Source of the DNA: Acidobacteriota bacterium
Lineage (GTDB): Bacteria; Acidobacteriota; Terriglobia; Acidiferrales; UBA7541
DNA length: 61,462 bases
Direction of reading: 5' to 3'
NCBI GenBank assembly: GCA_003224525.1
Contig: QHZB01000177.1
Coordinates: 1-61,462, forward strand
Shown here: one piece after another, positions 35,361-44,058 of the stretch
Layout of the letters: the number at the start of each line of letters is the position of its first letter
Numbering within the stretch: the first letter of the stretch is position 1
Translations under genes and position numbers: made by a program
Notes under the pieces: generated by a model
Database searches by the model: none
The model's input: only the letters and a program-made list of their open reading frames with translations
Told to the model about the DNA's origin: nothing

Positions 35361-36998
35361 ATGCACAAGGTGGTAATTGCGGCGCTTGGAGCGGTGCTGA
35401 TGTCGTGCGGCGCTTACGCGCAGGGTGCGCCGTCAGGAAAACAAACTTGCGAGGGTCTGGCGCAACTTAAACTGACGGGAGCGAAGATCGTCTCGGCGCA
35501 AACAGTTGCAGCCGGGGCATTCACGCCACCTCCAAACATTACTCCCTGGATTGTGGGAGAACCCTCTTTCTACAAAATGCTCCCAGCATTTTGTCGGGTG
35601 GTGGCGGAAGCCACGCCGAGCGACGATTCCTCGATCAAGATCGAAGTGTGGATGCCGGCGAATGGACAGAATAGTGTGGGTTGGAACGGCAAACTACAGG
35701 GCCAAGGCAACGGAGGATTCGCCGGCGAGATTGGTTACCGGCAGCTTGGAACCGCGGTGTACCAAGGTTACGCAACGGTGAGCACGGATACGGGCCACTC
35801 CGCAGGAGGGACAGACGCGAGTTGGGCGCTGGGACATCCCGAAAAGTTGACCGACTTCGGATACCGCGGGATCCACGAGATGACCCGCGTGGCTAGAGTG
35901 GTAGTCAAGGCGTTTTACGGCAGAGATCCGCGGCACTCGTACTTCGCGGGCTGCTCGAATGGCGGGCGGCAGGCGCTGATGGAAGCGCAGCGTTTTCCCG
36001 AGGATTACGACGGCATCCTCGCGGGAGCCCCGGCCAACTTCTGGACGCACCTGCTGAGCAAAGCGCTTGCGGATGCGCAGGCAACGACGCTCGATCCAGC
36101 CAGTTACATCCCGCCGAGCAAGCTGCCCGCAATTGCACGCGCGGTGAACGCCGCCTGTGACGCGCAGGACGGAGTGACCGACGGCATATTGAACGACCCG
36201 AGGCAATGTCAGTTCGATCCGGGCACGCTGCTTTGCAACGAAGGCGATGCGGAAAAGTGCCTGACGGCGGCGCAAGTTACGGCGCTGAAAAAATTGTACG
36301 AAGGACCGAACGATGCGAAAGGACGAAAGGTTTTTCCGGGCTATTTGCCGGGAGCGGAAGAGGGGCCGGGGGGATGGGAAACGTGGATTACGGGATCGGC
36401 GCCTGGCAAGAGCCTGCTGTTCGCCTTCAGCGACGGGTATTTTTCCAACATGATCTATGGGAAGGCGGACTGGAATTACAAGGATGCCAGCGTCGATCAA
36501 GCCGAGAAAGCGGCCGATGAGAAGACTGCGCAATTCCTGAATGCCACGGAGCCAAATCTTGTGGCGTTCAAGACACGGGGCGGGAAGCTGATTCTCTATC
36601 ATGGCTGGAACGATCCGGCGATTTCGGCGCTCAACACGATTAACTATTACAACGAGGTGATAAACAGGATGGGCGGGCAAGAGACAGAGGCGTTCGTGCG
36701 GCTCTACATGGTGCCGGGAGTGCAGCACTGCGGCGGTGGTCCCGGACCGGACTCTTTTGGGCAGGGCGGCGCGGGAGCGAAGGACGCGCCGCACAACGTG
36801 GAGCTGGCGCTGGAACAATGGGTGGAGAAGGGAATTGCGCCAAATGCGATCGTGGCGACGAAGTACGAAAGCGGCGACCCTGCAAAGGGCGTGAAGATGA
36901 CCCGGCCGCTCTGTCCGTATCCGCAGATTGCCAAGTATAAGGGCAAAGGCGATACCAACGACGCGGGCAATTTTGCGTGCGTGGCCGATAGCAAGTGA
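35361..36998 (+). CDS. Secreted tannase/feruloyl esterase family protein
   Basis: Hydrolyses ester bonds of gallate- or ferulate-type plant phenolics. A signal peptide (VVIAALGAVLMSCGAYA) precedes the alpha/beta-hydrolase. The nucleophile lies in AGCSNGGRQAL (S199); the acid/base residues are in YHGWNDPAIS (Asp) and VPGVQHCGGGPG (His), with the Cys next to His that in family members bridges to the Cys before Ser. 545 residues is the usual length. ATG has GGAGG 8 bases upstream. The following gene encodes a secreted GlcG/HbpS-like protein 89 bases downstream. Confidence 0.92.
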   Translation: MHKVVIAALGAVLMSCGAYAQGAPSGKQTCEGLAQLKLTGAKIVSAQTVAAGAFTPPPNITPWIVGEPSFYKMLPAFCRVVAEATPSDDSSIKIEVWMPANGQNSVGWNGKLQGQGNGGFAGEIGYRQLGTAVYQGYATVSTDTGHSAGGTDASWALGHPEKLTDFGYRGIHEMTRVARVVVKAFYGRDPRHSYFAGCSNGGRQALMEAQRFPEDYDGILAGAPANFWTHLLSKALADAQATTLDPASYIPPSKLPAIARAVNAACDAQDGVTDGILNDPRQCQFDPGTLLCNEGDAEKCLTAAQVTALKKLYEGPNDAKGRKVFPGYLPGAEEGPGGWETWITGSAPGKSLLFAFSDGYFSNMIYGKADWNYKDASVDQAEKAADEKTAQFLNATEPNLVAFKTRGGKLILYHGWNDPAISALNTINYYNEVINRMGGQETEAFVRLYMVPGVQHCGGGPGPDSFGQGGAGAKDAPHNVELALEQWVEKGIAPNAIVATKYESGDPAKGVKMTRPLCPYPQIAKYKGKGDTNDAGNFACVADSK

Positions 36999-37087
36999 GC
37001 GAAAAGGATTGCCTGAGAGTTTCGGGGTGCTCTAAAGCGCGTTGCGAGGCGAAAGCAGTTGCCAGTTGAATCTGAGGAGGAGAGAAC

Positions 37088-37579
37088 ATGTCGCGGAAAA
37101 GCTTGGTGAAGATGTTCGTTGTCTTGTTCGTTGTGCTTGGTGCACTCGGCAGCGCTGTGGGGCAAATGCCGAATCCATATGGATTGCCCATCAGCCTGGA
37201 GAATGCCAAGAAGGCCGCCGCGCCGGCGTTGGCAGAGGCGGTGAAGAACAACTGGACGATGGCAGTGGCGATCGTGGGCCCGGCGGGCAATCTGATTTAC
37301 TTCGAGAAGATGGACAACACGCAGCTCGGGAGCGCCGAAGTGGCCATCGATAAGGCGCGCACTGCGGCACTCTTCAAGCGGCCGACGAGAGCGTTCCAGG
37401 ATGTAGTGGCGGCTGGGGGAGACGGGTTGCGGGTTCTCTTTCTGAAGGGCGTGGTGGCCGTTGAGGGCGGAATTCCGCTGGTCATGGACGGAAAGATTGT
37501 GGGAGCGATCGGAGTTTCAGGCGCGACGAGCGCGCAGGACGCGCAGTGTGCGAAAGCGGGCGCGGACACCGTGAAGTAG
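37088..37579 (+). CDS. Secreted GlcG/HbpS-like (DUF336) protein
   Basis: A signal peptide (VKMFVVLFVVLGALGSAVG) is followed by a single domain of about 130 residues like HbpS/GlcG (LENAKKAAAPALAEAVKNN; AVAIVGPAGNLIYFEKMD; IDKARTAALFKRPTRAF; GGIPLVMDGKIVGAIGVSG). Members bind heme or small organic acids in the envelope. It lies behind the tannase gene, suggesting co-expression or binding of aromatic products, though that is a guess. Good ribosome-binding site GGAGG. Confidence 0.87.
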   Translation: MSRKSLVKMFVVLFVVLGALGSAVGQMPNPYGLPISLENAKKAAAPALAEAVKNNWTMAVAIVGPAGNLIYFEKMDNTQLGSAEVAIDKARTAALFKRPTRAFQDVVAAGGDGLRVLFLKGVVAVEGGIPLVMDGKIVGAIGVSGATSAQDAQCAKAGADTVK

Positions 37580-37598
37580 GCTCCGTCGATGACAGCGT

Positions 37599-38087
37599 AT
37601 GGCTGAAAAGACAGTTTATCTATCGCTGGGATCAAACGTGGGGGACAGGGAGGTGAATTTACGCGCGGCGATTGCGGCGTTGGGAGATGCAGGCGTGGGC
37701 GTGACTCGAGTGTCATCGTTTTTTGAGACGGAGCCGGTGGACTTCCCGGAGCAGGCCTGGTTTTTGAATTGTGCGGTCGAGGGAGACACCGACGTTCCGG
37801 CGATGGAATTGTTGCGGGCTCTCCGTGGAATCGAGTTGCGAATGGGGAGCAAGAAGCTGGTAGCGAAAGGGCCGCGGCTGATCGATATGGACATCCTGCT
37901 CTACGGCTCGGAGACGATTGACACGCCGGAATTGCAGGTGCCGCACCCGCGGATGCATCTGCGGCGATTCGTGTTGGTGCCGCTGGCGGAGATTGCCGCG
38001 GAGGCGGTGCATCCGAGTTTGCAACGGACGGTGAAACAACTGCTTGTGGAAACGCCGGATCGCAGTACGGTGCGACAGGCAGGGTAG
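37599..38087 (+). CDS. folK: 2-amino-4-hydroxy-6-hydroxymethyldihydropteridine pyrophosphokinase (HPPK)
   Basis: Transfers pyrophosphate from ATP to the pterin in folate synthesis. Motifs: YLSLGSNVGDRE at the start, SSFFETEPVD, WFLNCAVE, GPRLIDMDILLYG (metal-binding Asp pair) and VPHPRMHLRRFVLVPL. 162 residues is typical. It starts 20 bases after the GlcG-like gene. No other fol gene is adjacent. Confidence 0.96.
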   Translation: MAEKTVYLSLGSNVGDREVNLRAAIAALGDAGVGVTRVSSFFETEPVDFPEQAWFLNCAVEGDTDVPAMELLRALRGIELRMGSKKLVAKGPRLIDMDILLYGSETIDTPELQVPHPRMHLRRFVLVPLAEIAAEAVHPSLQRTVKQLLVETPDRSTVRQAG

Positions 38088-38109
38088 GGGCACGATATAT
38101 CGTGCCCCT
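38086..38109. repeat. Perfect 24-bp palindrome at the end of folK
   Basis: The arms AGGGGCACGATA and TATCGTGCCCCT are exact reverse complements with no spacer. It overlaps the last bases of the folK stop codon and lies between convergent genes. It could act as a bidirectional terminator-like hairpin or be a dispersed repeat; there is no U-tract. Confidence 0.5.
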
Positions 38110-38133
38110 GCGGTTGCCGCCAAATAAAACGTG

Positions 38134-39273
38134 TCAACTGGTGCGATGCAAGAGCAAACGGTGAAGGGTCATGGGTTTGGGTTGGAGGGCGTCGAGCTCG
38201 ATTTGGGCGAGCTGGCCTTCCTTGATTTCGCGCCAGCGGTAAACGCCGGGCTCGGTTTCCTGAGTTTCGCGGCCGTTCAAACGGCGCAAGAAGTCGTTGG
38301 CGTTGTCGCGCGAGGCGACTTGGCGGTACGTGGGGCGGGTGAGGGCTTCGACGGCGTAGCTGCGCAGAAGTTTGCGCCAGTAGTGATCGAAGAGATCGCC
38401 GGAGGCGAAGATGTCGCTCCAAGCCACTTCGCCGCCGTAGGCCACCACTACGCCGACGACGCGCTCATTCTTCAAACCTGAAGTGGCTTCGGAGAAACGG
38501 CGCTGCACTTCGTCAACGAAATCATCGATGGATACGCCGATGGTGCGCGATTCGTAAATTTTTTCGTAGGCTTCGGTGCGCCCGTTGCCGGCGATGGCAC
38601 TTTGGAGATTGTCGGTTGATATTTGAGCGCGAGGGGCGGCTGCAGCGGCCTTCGAGTTGGTGCCGTTGCGTACGGAGTCCCAGACTTTAGTCTGGGCCTG
38701 ATCAACGGCTGCGCTTTCGCGGACGCTGGGATGGACGATGGTTTTTGCGGCTGCGAATTGCGAACTGCCGGTCCAACGGCCGTGCTCGACGCAGAAGACC
38801 TCGAGAGGGAGCGGCGGAGCGCCAGCGGGAACGATGCGGTCTTTGCCGATGACGCGATCCTGCTTGCCGCCGCTGACGAGTTCGCCGGCGAGGAGCAACA
38901 GAGGGCGCTTGCTGCGGTTGATCAATACCAGTTGGTTGACGGAAGCACCGGTGGTGGGTTGTGGAAGGTACACGGGGCGGCCATCGCGACCGCGAACCAT
39001 GCTCTCGGAACCTTGCTCACGGACGGCCACCTCGCCTGTGGAGAGACCTTCCTCAAGGGTGAGGAAGGGACTAGTGTCCTGGCTATAGGAGCTGACAACG
39101 GGGAAGACGGAGATGTTCTCGTATGCGATGGGATCGAGGAGCCGCCAGTCGCCCTCAGCTCGAGAAGCGGGAGCGGCAGGTGAGCCTGGCGCTGACCCGA
39201 CGAAAGCCAGGCCGCCAAAAGTGGTGATACCGAGAAGCCCGCCGATCAGGGCGGTGAAAATCGAACGTTCCAT
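38134..39273 (-). CDS. ARPP-1-type protein (DUF6569-like), exported
   Basis: A hydrophobic N-terminal segment (FTALIGGLLGITTFGGLAFV) suggests export or anchoring. The domain typical of the ARPP-1 group follows: ISVFPVVS near residue 55, LVLINRSKRPLLLLAGELVSGGKQ and DRVIGKDRIVPAG; the middle (QAQTKVWDSV) and the end fit the same group. 379 residues. The molecular function of the group is not established. ATG has GGAGGAGG upstream. It converges on folK. Confidence 0.75.
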   Translation of the reverse strand: MERSIFTALIGGLLGITTFGGLAFVGSAPGSPAAPASRAEGDWRLLDPIAYENISVFPVVSSYSQDTSPFLTLEEGLSTGEVAVREQGSESMVRGRDGRPVYLPQPTTGASVNQLVLINRSKRPLLLLAGELVSGGKQDRVIGKDRIVPAGAPPLPLEVFCVEHGRWTGSSQFAAAKTIVHPSVRESAAVDQAQTKVWDSVRNGTNSKAAAAAPRAQISTDNLQSAIAGNGRTEAYEKIYESRTIGVSIDDFVDEVQRRFSEATSGLKNERVVGVVVAYGGEVAWSDIFASGDLFDHYWRKLLRSYAVEALTRPTYRQVASRDNANDFLRRLNGRETQETEPGVYRWREIKEGQLAQIELDALQPKPMTLHRLLLHRTS

Positions 39274-39470
39274 GAAGCCTCCTCCTGTGAGAACCCCGAC
39301 CGGTCAGAGCGAACCAGCGGGGATACCACTCGAAATTAGAACGGCGAGGCAGCGAAACCTTGCAGGGGAAGTGGTTGTTAGTCCTAGTCAGGAAGAAGCA
39401 GCGGGCTTGGTGAAGCAGGTACGGGCAAAAGGACGAACTAGATAGAATGCGAGGCTGCCTAGCAACAACT

Positions 39471-39505
39471 GAGGACTAAGAACGAAGAGCAAAGAGCGAA
39501 GAGCT
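39471..39505. repeat. Five imperfect tandem heptamers
   Basis: GAGGACT, AAGAACG, AAGAGCA, AAGAGCG, AAGAGCT: five units of seven bases, purine-rich, just past the stop of the receiver gene. Such period-7 purine repeats are seen between genes in several phyla and may expand by slippage. Confidence 0.6.
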
Positions 39506-39518
39506 TGCTTCGCCCCCT

Positions 39519-40142
39519 TCAGCCGTTGGGGTCGCCGAGGTTGACGCGGGGCTTGTTGCGCCTGGACTTGGAGGCTTCACCTTCCTGTTTCTCGTATTCG
39601 GCGAGTTCCTCGTCGGTGTAAGAGAATGAGTCGCGAGAGGCGAACATGGAGTTGGAACGGCTGGCCAGTTTCTTCTTCTTGCGCAGGGCGCCGAATTCAT
39701 GGCGGACTTGACGGATGGGACCCTCGATGGCCTTTACTTCGACGAGCAAGTCGCTGACTTTTTCTAGAAAGTCGTGAAGATGGTAGGGACGAAGCACGTA
39801 GGGAAGGCGTGCGGCTTCCAGCTGGACAACGTATTGGCCGCTGGATAGTTCCGGGACGAGATACAGAACGCGGACGCGGCCACCATCAGCGGGAGAGACG
39901 CTGGCAAGCTCGCGCAGGGTGACGAAGGCGGGGCCTTCGACTCCCGTCAGAACCACATCGGCAATGACTAATGACCATTCCCCCGTTTTCAGCTCGGCCA
40001 TAAGCATCTGGGTGTCAGCCACGATGCGGACGCGCCAACCCTCGGAGTCCAGGATCTGCTTAATCGCACTTCCACCCGGGGCATTGTCATCGAGGACAAG
40101 AATGCCGACCTGTTGAGGAGTGGGCGTGGAGCTAGTACTCAT
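39519..40142 (-). CDS. Atypical response-regulator receiver protein
   Basis: A receiver-like domain (about 12-130) and a basic, disordered tail. The acidic pair is present (LVLDDN, D18-D19) and D62 in LVIADVVLTG is the expected phospho-acceptor. However, the conserved Thr/Ser is missing (VLYLVPEL) and the conserved Lys is Arg118 (YVLRPYH), so classical phospho-switching is doubtful. There is no output domain; the tail (GALRKKKKLASRS...) is highly charged. ATG 40142 is chosen since upstream codons lack conservation. No kinase gene is adjacent; the PD40 gene lies upstream on the same strand. Confidence 0.7.
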   Translation of the reverse strand: MSTSSTPTPQQVGILVLDDNAPGGSAIKQILDSEGWRVRIVADTQMLMAELKTGEWSLVIADVVLTGVEGPAFVTLRELASVSPADGGRVRVLYLVPELSSGQYVVQLEAARLPYVLRPYHLHDFLEKVSDLLVEVKAIEGPIRQVRHEFGALRKKKKLASRSNSMFASRDSFSYTDEELAEYEKQEGEASKSRRNKPRVNLGDPNG

Positions 40143-40249
40143 AATACATAGTATACGCCAGGACGACAGCGGGAGGCGTGGAATCGAGTGGCGGCGACGT
40201 ATCGGGCAAGGGTGGTCTGGCGGTCCTTGAGCCTGTGGGCACGGGAAGG

Positions 40250-41632
40250 CTACTGGCCGATTACAAGGGAGGTGCCTGAGAGGTATTTTTGCAGGCCGAT
40301 GCCATCCCAAAACATCCGGTAGGTGGCGTAGCGACGCGATGAGTCGGCACCGGTGAAGAAAATTTGGAAGCCATCGCGCGACCATTCTGGGGATTCAGCC
40401 CAGGTTCCTACTGGAGTCAACCCGACCCTGCGTTTCGATTTGATCTCATAGAGGAGAAGCGCCGGCGAATCCCCTTCATGCTTGTCAAGTGGCACCTCGG
40501 TCGCCGGTGGCACATACCGAAAGGATACGAGGAGAATGTCGGGATTGGCAGGATTCAGCCGAACGCCATCAATCCGGGCAAGGTGGTAGCCACTGCCGAA
40601 AACCTCCTGGAAGGGTAGCTGCTGCTGAATGTTTCCGTCGTCGCTGATCCAGAGCAAGTCGTCCTTATTGCTCCCCAGTAAGGTGTGATCGTCCGCCCAG
40701 CCAAACAACTCCATGCCTTCTCTCGTAAAAATATTGGCCCCCGCTTGCGGATTGTCCGGACTCACAATCCAGAGCGACCAAGTTGAATTGTCCCATTTGA
40801 GAAATGCAATTCTCTTATCGTCCGGAGACCAAAATGCCTGCCGCACGTTCGCCCGGAGGAGTTCGTGTTTTTCGGAGGTCTCGAATTCATATTGGTAAAG
40901 AGTGCGAATCGGGCCCGGCGCCTCGTCCGCGGTGAATAAAAGCTTCTTCCCATCGTGTGAGACGGATAAGCCCGACGAGGGCCGAGGTGACACAACTCTC
41001 GAGACTTGTCCGCGCCTAAGAACTAGCTGCTGGCTGGCGTTCAGATAGGCAACGGCCACCGGAGACTTGAAATTGGTAACAGAGGAAACGGGGACCGGGG
41101 GCTTCGTCTTGGCGTCATCCTCTTCCTGGTCAGGTTGATTGTTGATCTTGGGGAAGAGCTCGGCGGCGATGCGAGCACAGCCCTTTAGAGAGCCGATTTG
41201 CGCGTGATCGACGGAGGCGCGGAAGAAGTATTTTCCCGCGGGCGGGGGCGCAGAAGTCAGCGTGTCGTTCGAAGCGTCGGTACAAGCTTCGCGGGTCAAG
41301 TGAACGGCCACCGCCGCGCCGGTGGCGGAGTCCTTGGCGTGATAGGTCCAGGAATCGGCGGCGGCTTCATGGGCGACATCGGAGGGTTCGAGAGGGATGG
41401 GGGGGTAGCCGGGGCGATCCATGCGTTCAGGACCTTTTAGGCCGATGCGGAGGTTCCAGTCGGGATCGTTGCCAAAGGCAAGAATGAGAATGGGATAGTG
41501 GGTTGATTGAGGGGCGGAAGGACCTGCAGGCAGCTTTTTTGCCGGTGGAGGATTCTGGCCGAAGGAGACGGCAGGCAAGCCAGCAAGCAGCACAGATGCC
41601 GCGAACAGAACGCGTTTGGAACCCCGAAGCAT
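40250..41632 (-). CDS. Secreted PD40/WD40-like (TolB-type) propeller protein
   Basis: The start ATG 41632 begins a clear signal peptide (RVLFAASVLLAGLPAVSFG). A beta-rich N-terminal domain of about 150 residues is followed by TolB-like repeats (GLSVSHDGKKLLFTAD; AFWSPDDKRIAFLKWD; PEWSRDGFQIFFTG). About 460 residues. The role is unknown; the TolB-like propeller suggests binding of an envelope protein. Codons upstream of 41632 are open but lack conserved sequence. Confidence 0.75.
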   Translation of the reverse strand: MLRGSKRVLFAASVLLAGLPAVSFGQNPPPAKKLPAGPSAPQSTHYPILILAFGNDPDWNLRIGLKGPERMDRPGYPPIPLEPSDVAHEAAADSWTYHAKDSATGAAVAVHLTREACTDASNDTLTSAPPPAGKYFFRASVDHAQIGSLKGCARIAAELFPKINNQPDQEEDDAKTKPPVPVSSVTNFKSPVAVAYLNASQQLVLRRGQVSRVVSPRPSSGLSVSHDGKKLLFTADEAPGPIRTLYQYEFETSEKHELLRANVRQAFWSPDDKRIAFLKWDNSTWSLWIVSPDNPQAGANIFTREGMELFGWADDHTLLGSNKDDLLWISDDGNIQQQLPFQEVFGSGYHLARIDGVRLNPANPDILLVSFRYVPPATEVPLDKHEGDSPALLLYEIKSKRRVGLTPVGTWAESPEWSRDGFQIFFTGADSSRRYATYRMFWDGIGLQKYLSGTSLVIGQ

Positions 41633-41951
41633 GTCCGACTCTAGGTTCTCCTGGACACTGAGAATACCCTGTGACGGCGAGGGAGGCAATTGTCCGCGGG
41701 GTTTGGCGAAGAGAGGCCGTATCCATGGAGGTACGGTGGAAAGGCTGAAAAGGAAAACGCACGGCGCAACGAACAAAAAGCGAAATTAGTGCTTGACTAA
41801 GCGAAGAAAAAGCGAAATACTGCCGCGTGCTTCGAGGTGGGCTATGTCTCCAGTTCACTCCCAACCGGCGCCGAGTTTTCGGTTTCGACGTCGGCGCGCT
41901 TCACCAACCACAGCAGAACTCTTTCCTGAGTGCCCCGATGTCATAAGCCCC
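41633..41951. other. Divergent intergenic region
   Basis: Lies between the PD40 gene (minus) and the SPL-like radical SAM gene (plus). The radical SAM frame is open back to 41793, so its true start may lie here. The stretch 41775-41815 is AT-rich and may hold promoters. Nothing else seen. Confidence 0.35.
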
Positions 41952-43163
41952 ATGCAAATGGTCCATGACCTTGCCCAGGTTGTTGACCAACGCGGCAGCA
42001 ATTCGAGTCAAGCGACGCCGGATTGCCCCCCGGCGTCCAGGACCCAGCACGGAACCCAAAACCGTGAATCAGATCCGGTTCGAATTGATGCCGCGGCGCC
42101 TCCTGAACGCGCTCACGCGCGGCTGGTTGGCATTGCCCGCCTCGCGGCATCGTCTCGACCGGCGGAGACGCGGCGAAATTCCGCAGAGCGGCCGGAGTAT
42201 TTTCTGCTGCCGGTGAAGTCGATCCTGAACCGGTGCGATTCGAACCGCGTGCCGTTCGAATGGACCATCAATCCTTACCGAGGATGCGAGTTTGCCTGCC
42301 AGTATTGCTACGCGCGGTACACGCACGAGTACATGGAGCTGGACGGGTCCGAGTTCGAGAAAAAGATTTATGTGAAGAAGGATGCGGCGCCTTTGCTGGC
42401 CCAGGATATTTCGCGCAAGTATTCCTACGCATCGGAGAGCTCGGGCGGCGAAAAGCCGGATCATATCGCCATTGGGACGGCCACGGACCCGTACCAGCCG
42501 GCGGAGAGGGAACACGGCGTGACGCGGGCGTGCCTCGAGGAATTGGCGAAGCGCGAGGGGCTGAGCATTTCGATCGTCACCAAATCGAATCAGATTGTGC
42601 GCGACATCGATGTGCTGAAGAAGATTGCCACGCGGTCCTCGCTGCAAATCGACATTACGGTGACGACGATGCGGCCGAGGCTGGCGCGAATGCTGGAGCC
42701 ACGCGCGCCGCGGCCAGACCTGCGGCTCGCGGCGGTGAAGGAATTGCACGAAGCGGGATTGGCCGTCGGAGTGTCGGCGTCGCCGTTGGTGCCGGGAATT
42801 ACGGACGGCGACGGCGAGCTTGAGGCCGTCGCGGCAGCTGCGAAGGAAGCGGGCGCGGAGTGGTTTTTTTCGGGAGTTCTGTTCTTGATGCCGTCCTCGG
42901 CGAAGCAGTTCTTACCGTTTGTGCGGGAGAAATTTCCGCGCCTGGCGAAGCAGTACGAGCAGTGGTACGCGAAGAATGGGTATGCACCGGAAGAGTACCG
43001 GCGCAAGGCCTCGGAGCGCGTGGCGTGGATTCGCAAGAAGCATGGATTTCGGTCGCGGCCGTGGGTGGAAATAAAACAAACATTGACGCGTTCGCAGTTG
43101 TCTTTGGGTTGGGACGGAGCGGCGCAAAAGATGGAACGAACGCAATCTTGCGCGGCGGGATAG
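41952..43163 (+). CDS. SPL-like radical SAM protein (PA0069/Rv2578c type)
   Basis: Radical SAM protein related in sequence to spore photoproduct lyase-like proteins of unknown substrate. The cluster motif is CEFACQYCYARYTHEYM (CxxxCxxC), preceded by VPFEWTINPYRG; then GTATDPYQPAE and the partial TIM-barrel (LSIVTKSN-like SISIVTKSNQIVRDID; VSASPLVPGITD). The C-terminal YGRR-like region of the family reads PEEYRRKASERVAW. ATG 41952 is one of several possible starts; the conserved part begins near 42190. Substrate unknown; DNA-repair-like action is only suggested by the family. Confidence 0.85.
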   Translation: MQMVHDLAQVVDQRGSNSSQATPDCPPASRTQHGTQNRESDPVRIDAAAPPERAHARLVGIARLAASSRPAETRRNSAERPEYFLLPVKSILNRCDSNRVPFEWTINPYRGCEFACQYCYARYTHEYMELDGSEFEKKIYVKKDAAPLLAQDISRKYSYASESSGGEKPDHIAIGTATDPYQPAEREHGVTRACLEELAKREGLSISIVTKSNQIVRDIDVLKKIATRSSLQIDITVTTMRPRLARMLEPRAPRPDLRLAAVKELHEAGLAVGVSASPLVPGITDGDGELEAVAAAAKEAGAEWFFSGVLFLMPSSAKQFLPFVREKFPRLAKQYEQWYAKNGYAPEEYRRKASERVAWIRKKHGFRSRPWVEIKQTLTRSQLSLGWDGAAQKMERTQSCAAG

Positions 43164-43213
43164 TTCCGCGAGAAGACGCACAGCCAAGAGTGGCGGTGCC
43201 CCAAAGAAAACTG

Positions 43214-43930
43214 CTAGGGGACGATGATGCGGGATTCTTCGCGCTTGAGTTCGGGGGATTGCGGGAATTGGCCGCGGAGGAATTCGATGAAGCGGCGCGA
43301 GCGGGGGCGGCCGTTGGTGCGCACGAAACCCATGCGGTAGAGAAAAACCAGGAGATAGAAAAGTTCGGAGTCCTTGAGGCCGGCCGAACTGGCGCGTTCG
43401 GCTTGCTGTTTCTTGAGTTCGGAAATAAGAGCGATCAATGCAGCGTAAAGTTCGCGCGGCACCGGCGCGTCGGGCGGTTTTTCGTAGATGATGCCGGAGC
43501 TCAGCGTCTTGTAGGTCTGGGCGAGGGCCCGTATGGCGGCGAGGACGTCAGCGTCTACAGCAGCTGGCTGGACGGCAGAGAACTTGGCGATGGAGAAGGC
43601 CAGCGCGGCCATGAGCTGCTGGTGGGTATAGACGATATCCTGCGGAATTTTTTCGTCGAGCAACGGGGTGTCCGAGGGCAAGGAGGAGCACCGATGCTCG
43701 TCTTCGTAGCGGTGGGCGGACACGAGATAGGAGCAATCGGAGGGGCAGTCGATGGTGACTTCGCGCTCGGTGCCGCAGCAGACCGCGCAGATTTTTTCGC
43801 CCCTGGCGGGGCAGAAGCGGGCGGCTTTGCGCTTTTCGCAGATCGGGCAGGACACCGGGGTTCCCTTGGATGCATTCGCGACCGAGAAGAGAATACGCTG
43901 TGTCTCTTTGAAAAGCCAAAGAGGGGGCAT
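43214..43930 (-). CDS. Cys-rich zinc-ribbon-like protein, function unknown
   Basis: About 238 residues. The N-terminal 60 carry a compact metal-binding pattern: CPICEKRKAARFCPARGEKIC, shortened here as CPIC, C, CAVCC and CPSDC, with at least eight Cys, enough for two zinc sites. The rest is helical and Leu/Ala-rich (LLVFLYRMGFVRTNGRPRSR). I do not recognise a named family, though the arrangement recalls conserved acidobacterial proteins. ATG 43930 begins MPPLWLFKE; a later GTG just before the first CPIC is also possible. The 3' end is 50 bases from the convergent radical SAM gene. Confidence 0.65.
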   Translation of the reverse strand: MPPLWLFKETQRILFSVANASKGTPVSCPICEKRKAARFCPARGEKICAVCCGTEREVTIDCPSDCSYLVSAHRYEDEHRCSSLPSDTPLLDEKIPQDIVYTHQQLMAALAFSIAKFSAVQPAAVDADVLAAIRALAQTYKTLSSGIIYEKPPDAPVPRELYAALIALISELKKQQAERASSAGLKDSELFYLLVFLYRMGFVRTNGRPRSRRFIEFLRGQFPQSPELKREESRIIVP

Positions 43931-44058
43931 GCCAGAGCCCCTTGCGCCGTGATGTCCTTCTGTTGGAAGCGAGTCCCTCAGGCAGCTCCAGGAGCGATGC
44001 GCTCCAGAGCCTCCATGTGGGCGCGATACTTCCCGTTGAGGACTCGGGTCTTGCCCAG

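Noticed and set aside
42236-42256. GATTCGAAC stretch resembling a tRNA T-arm
   Set aside because: It lies inside the radical SAM coding region and no matching acceptor or anticodon stems surround it.
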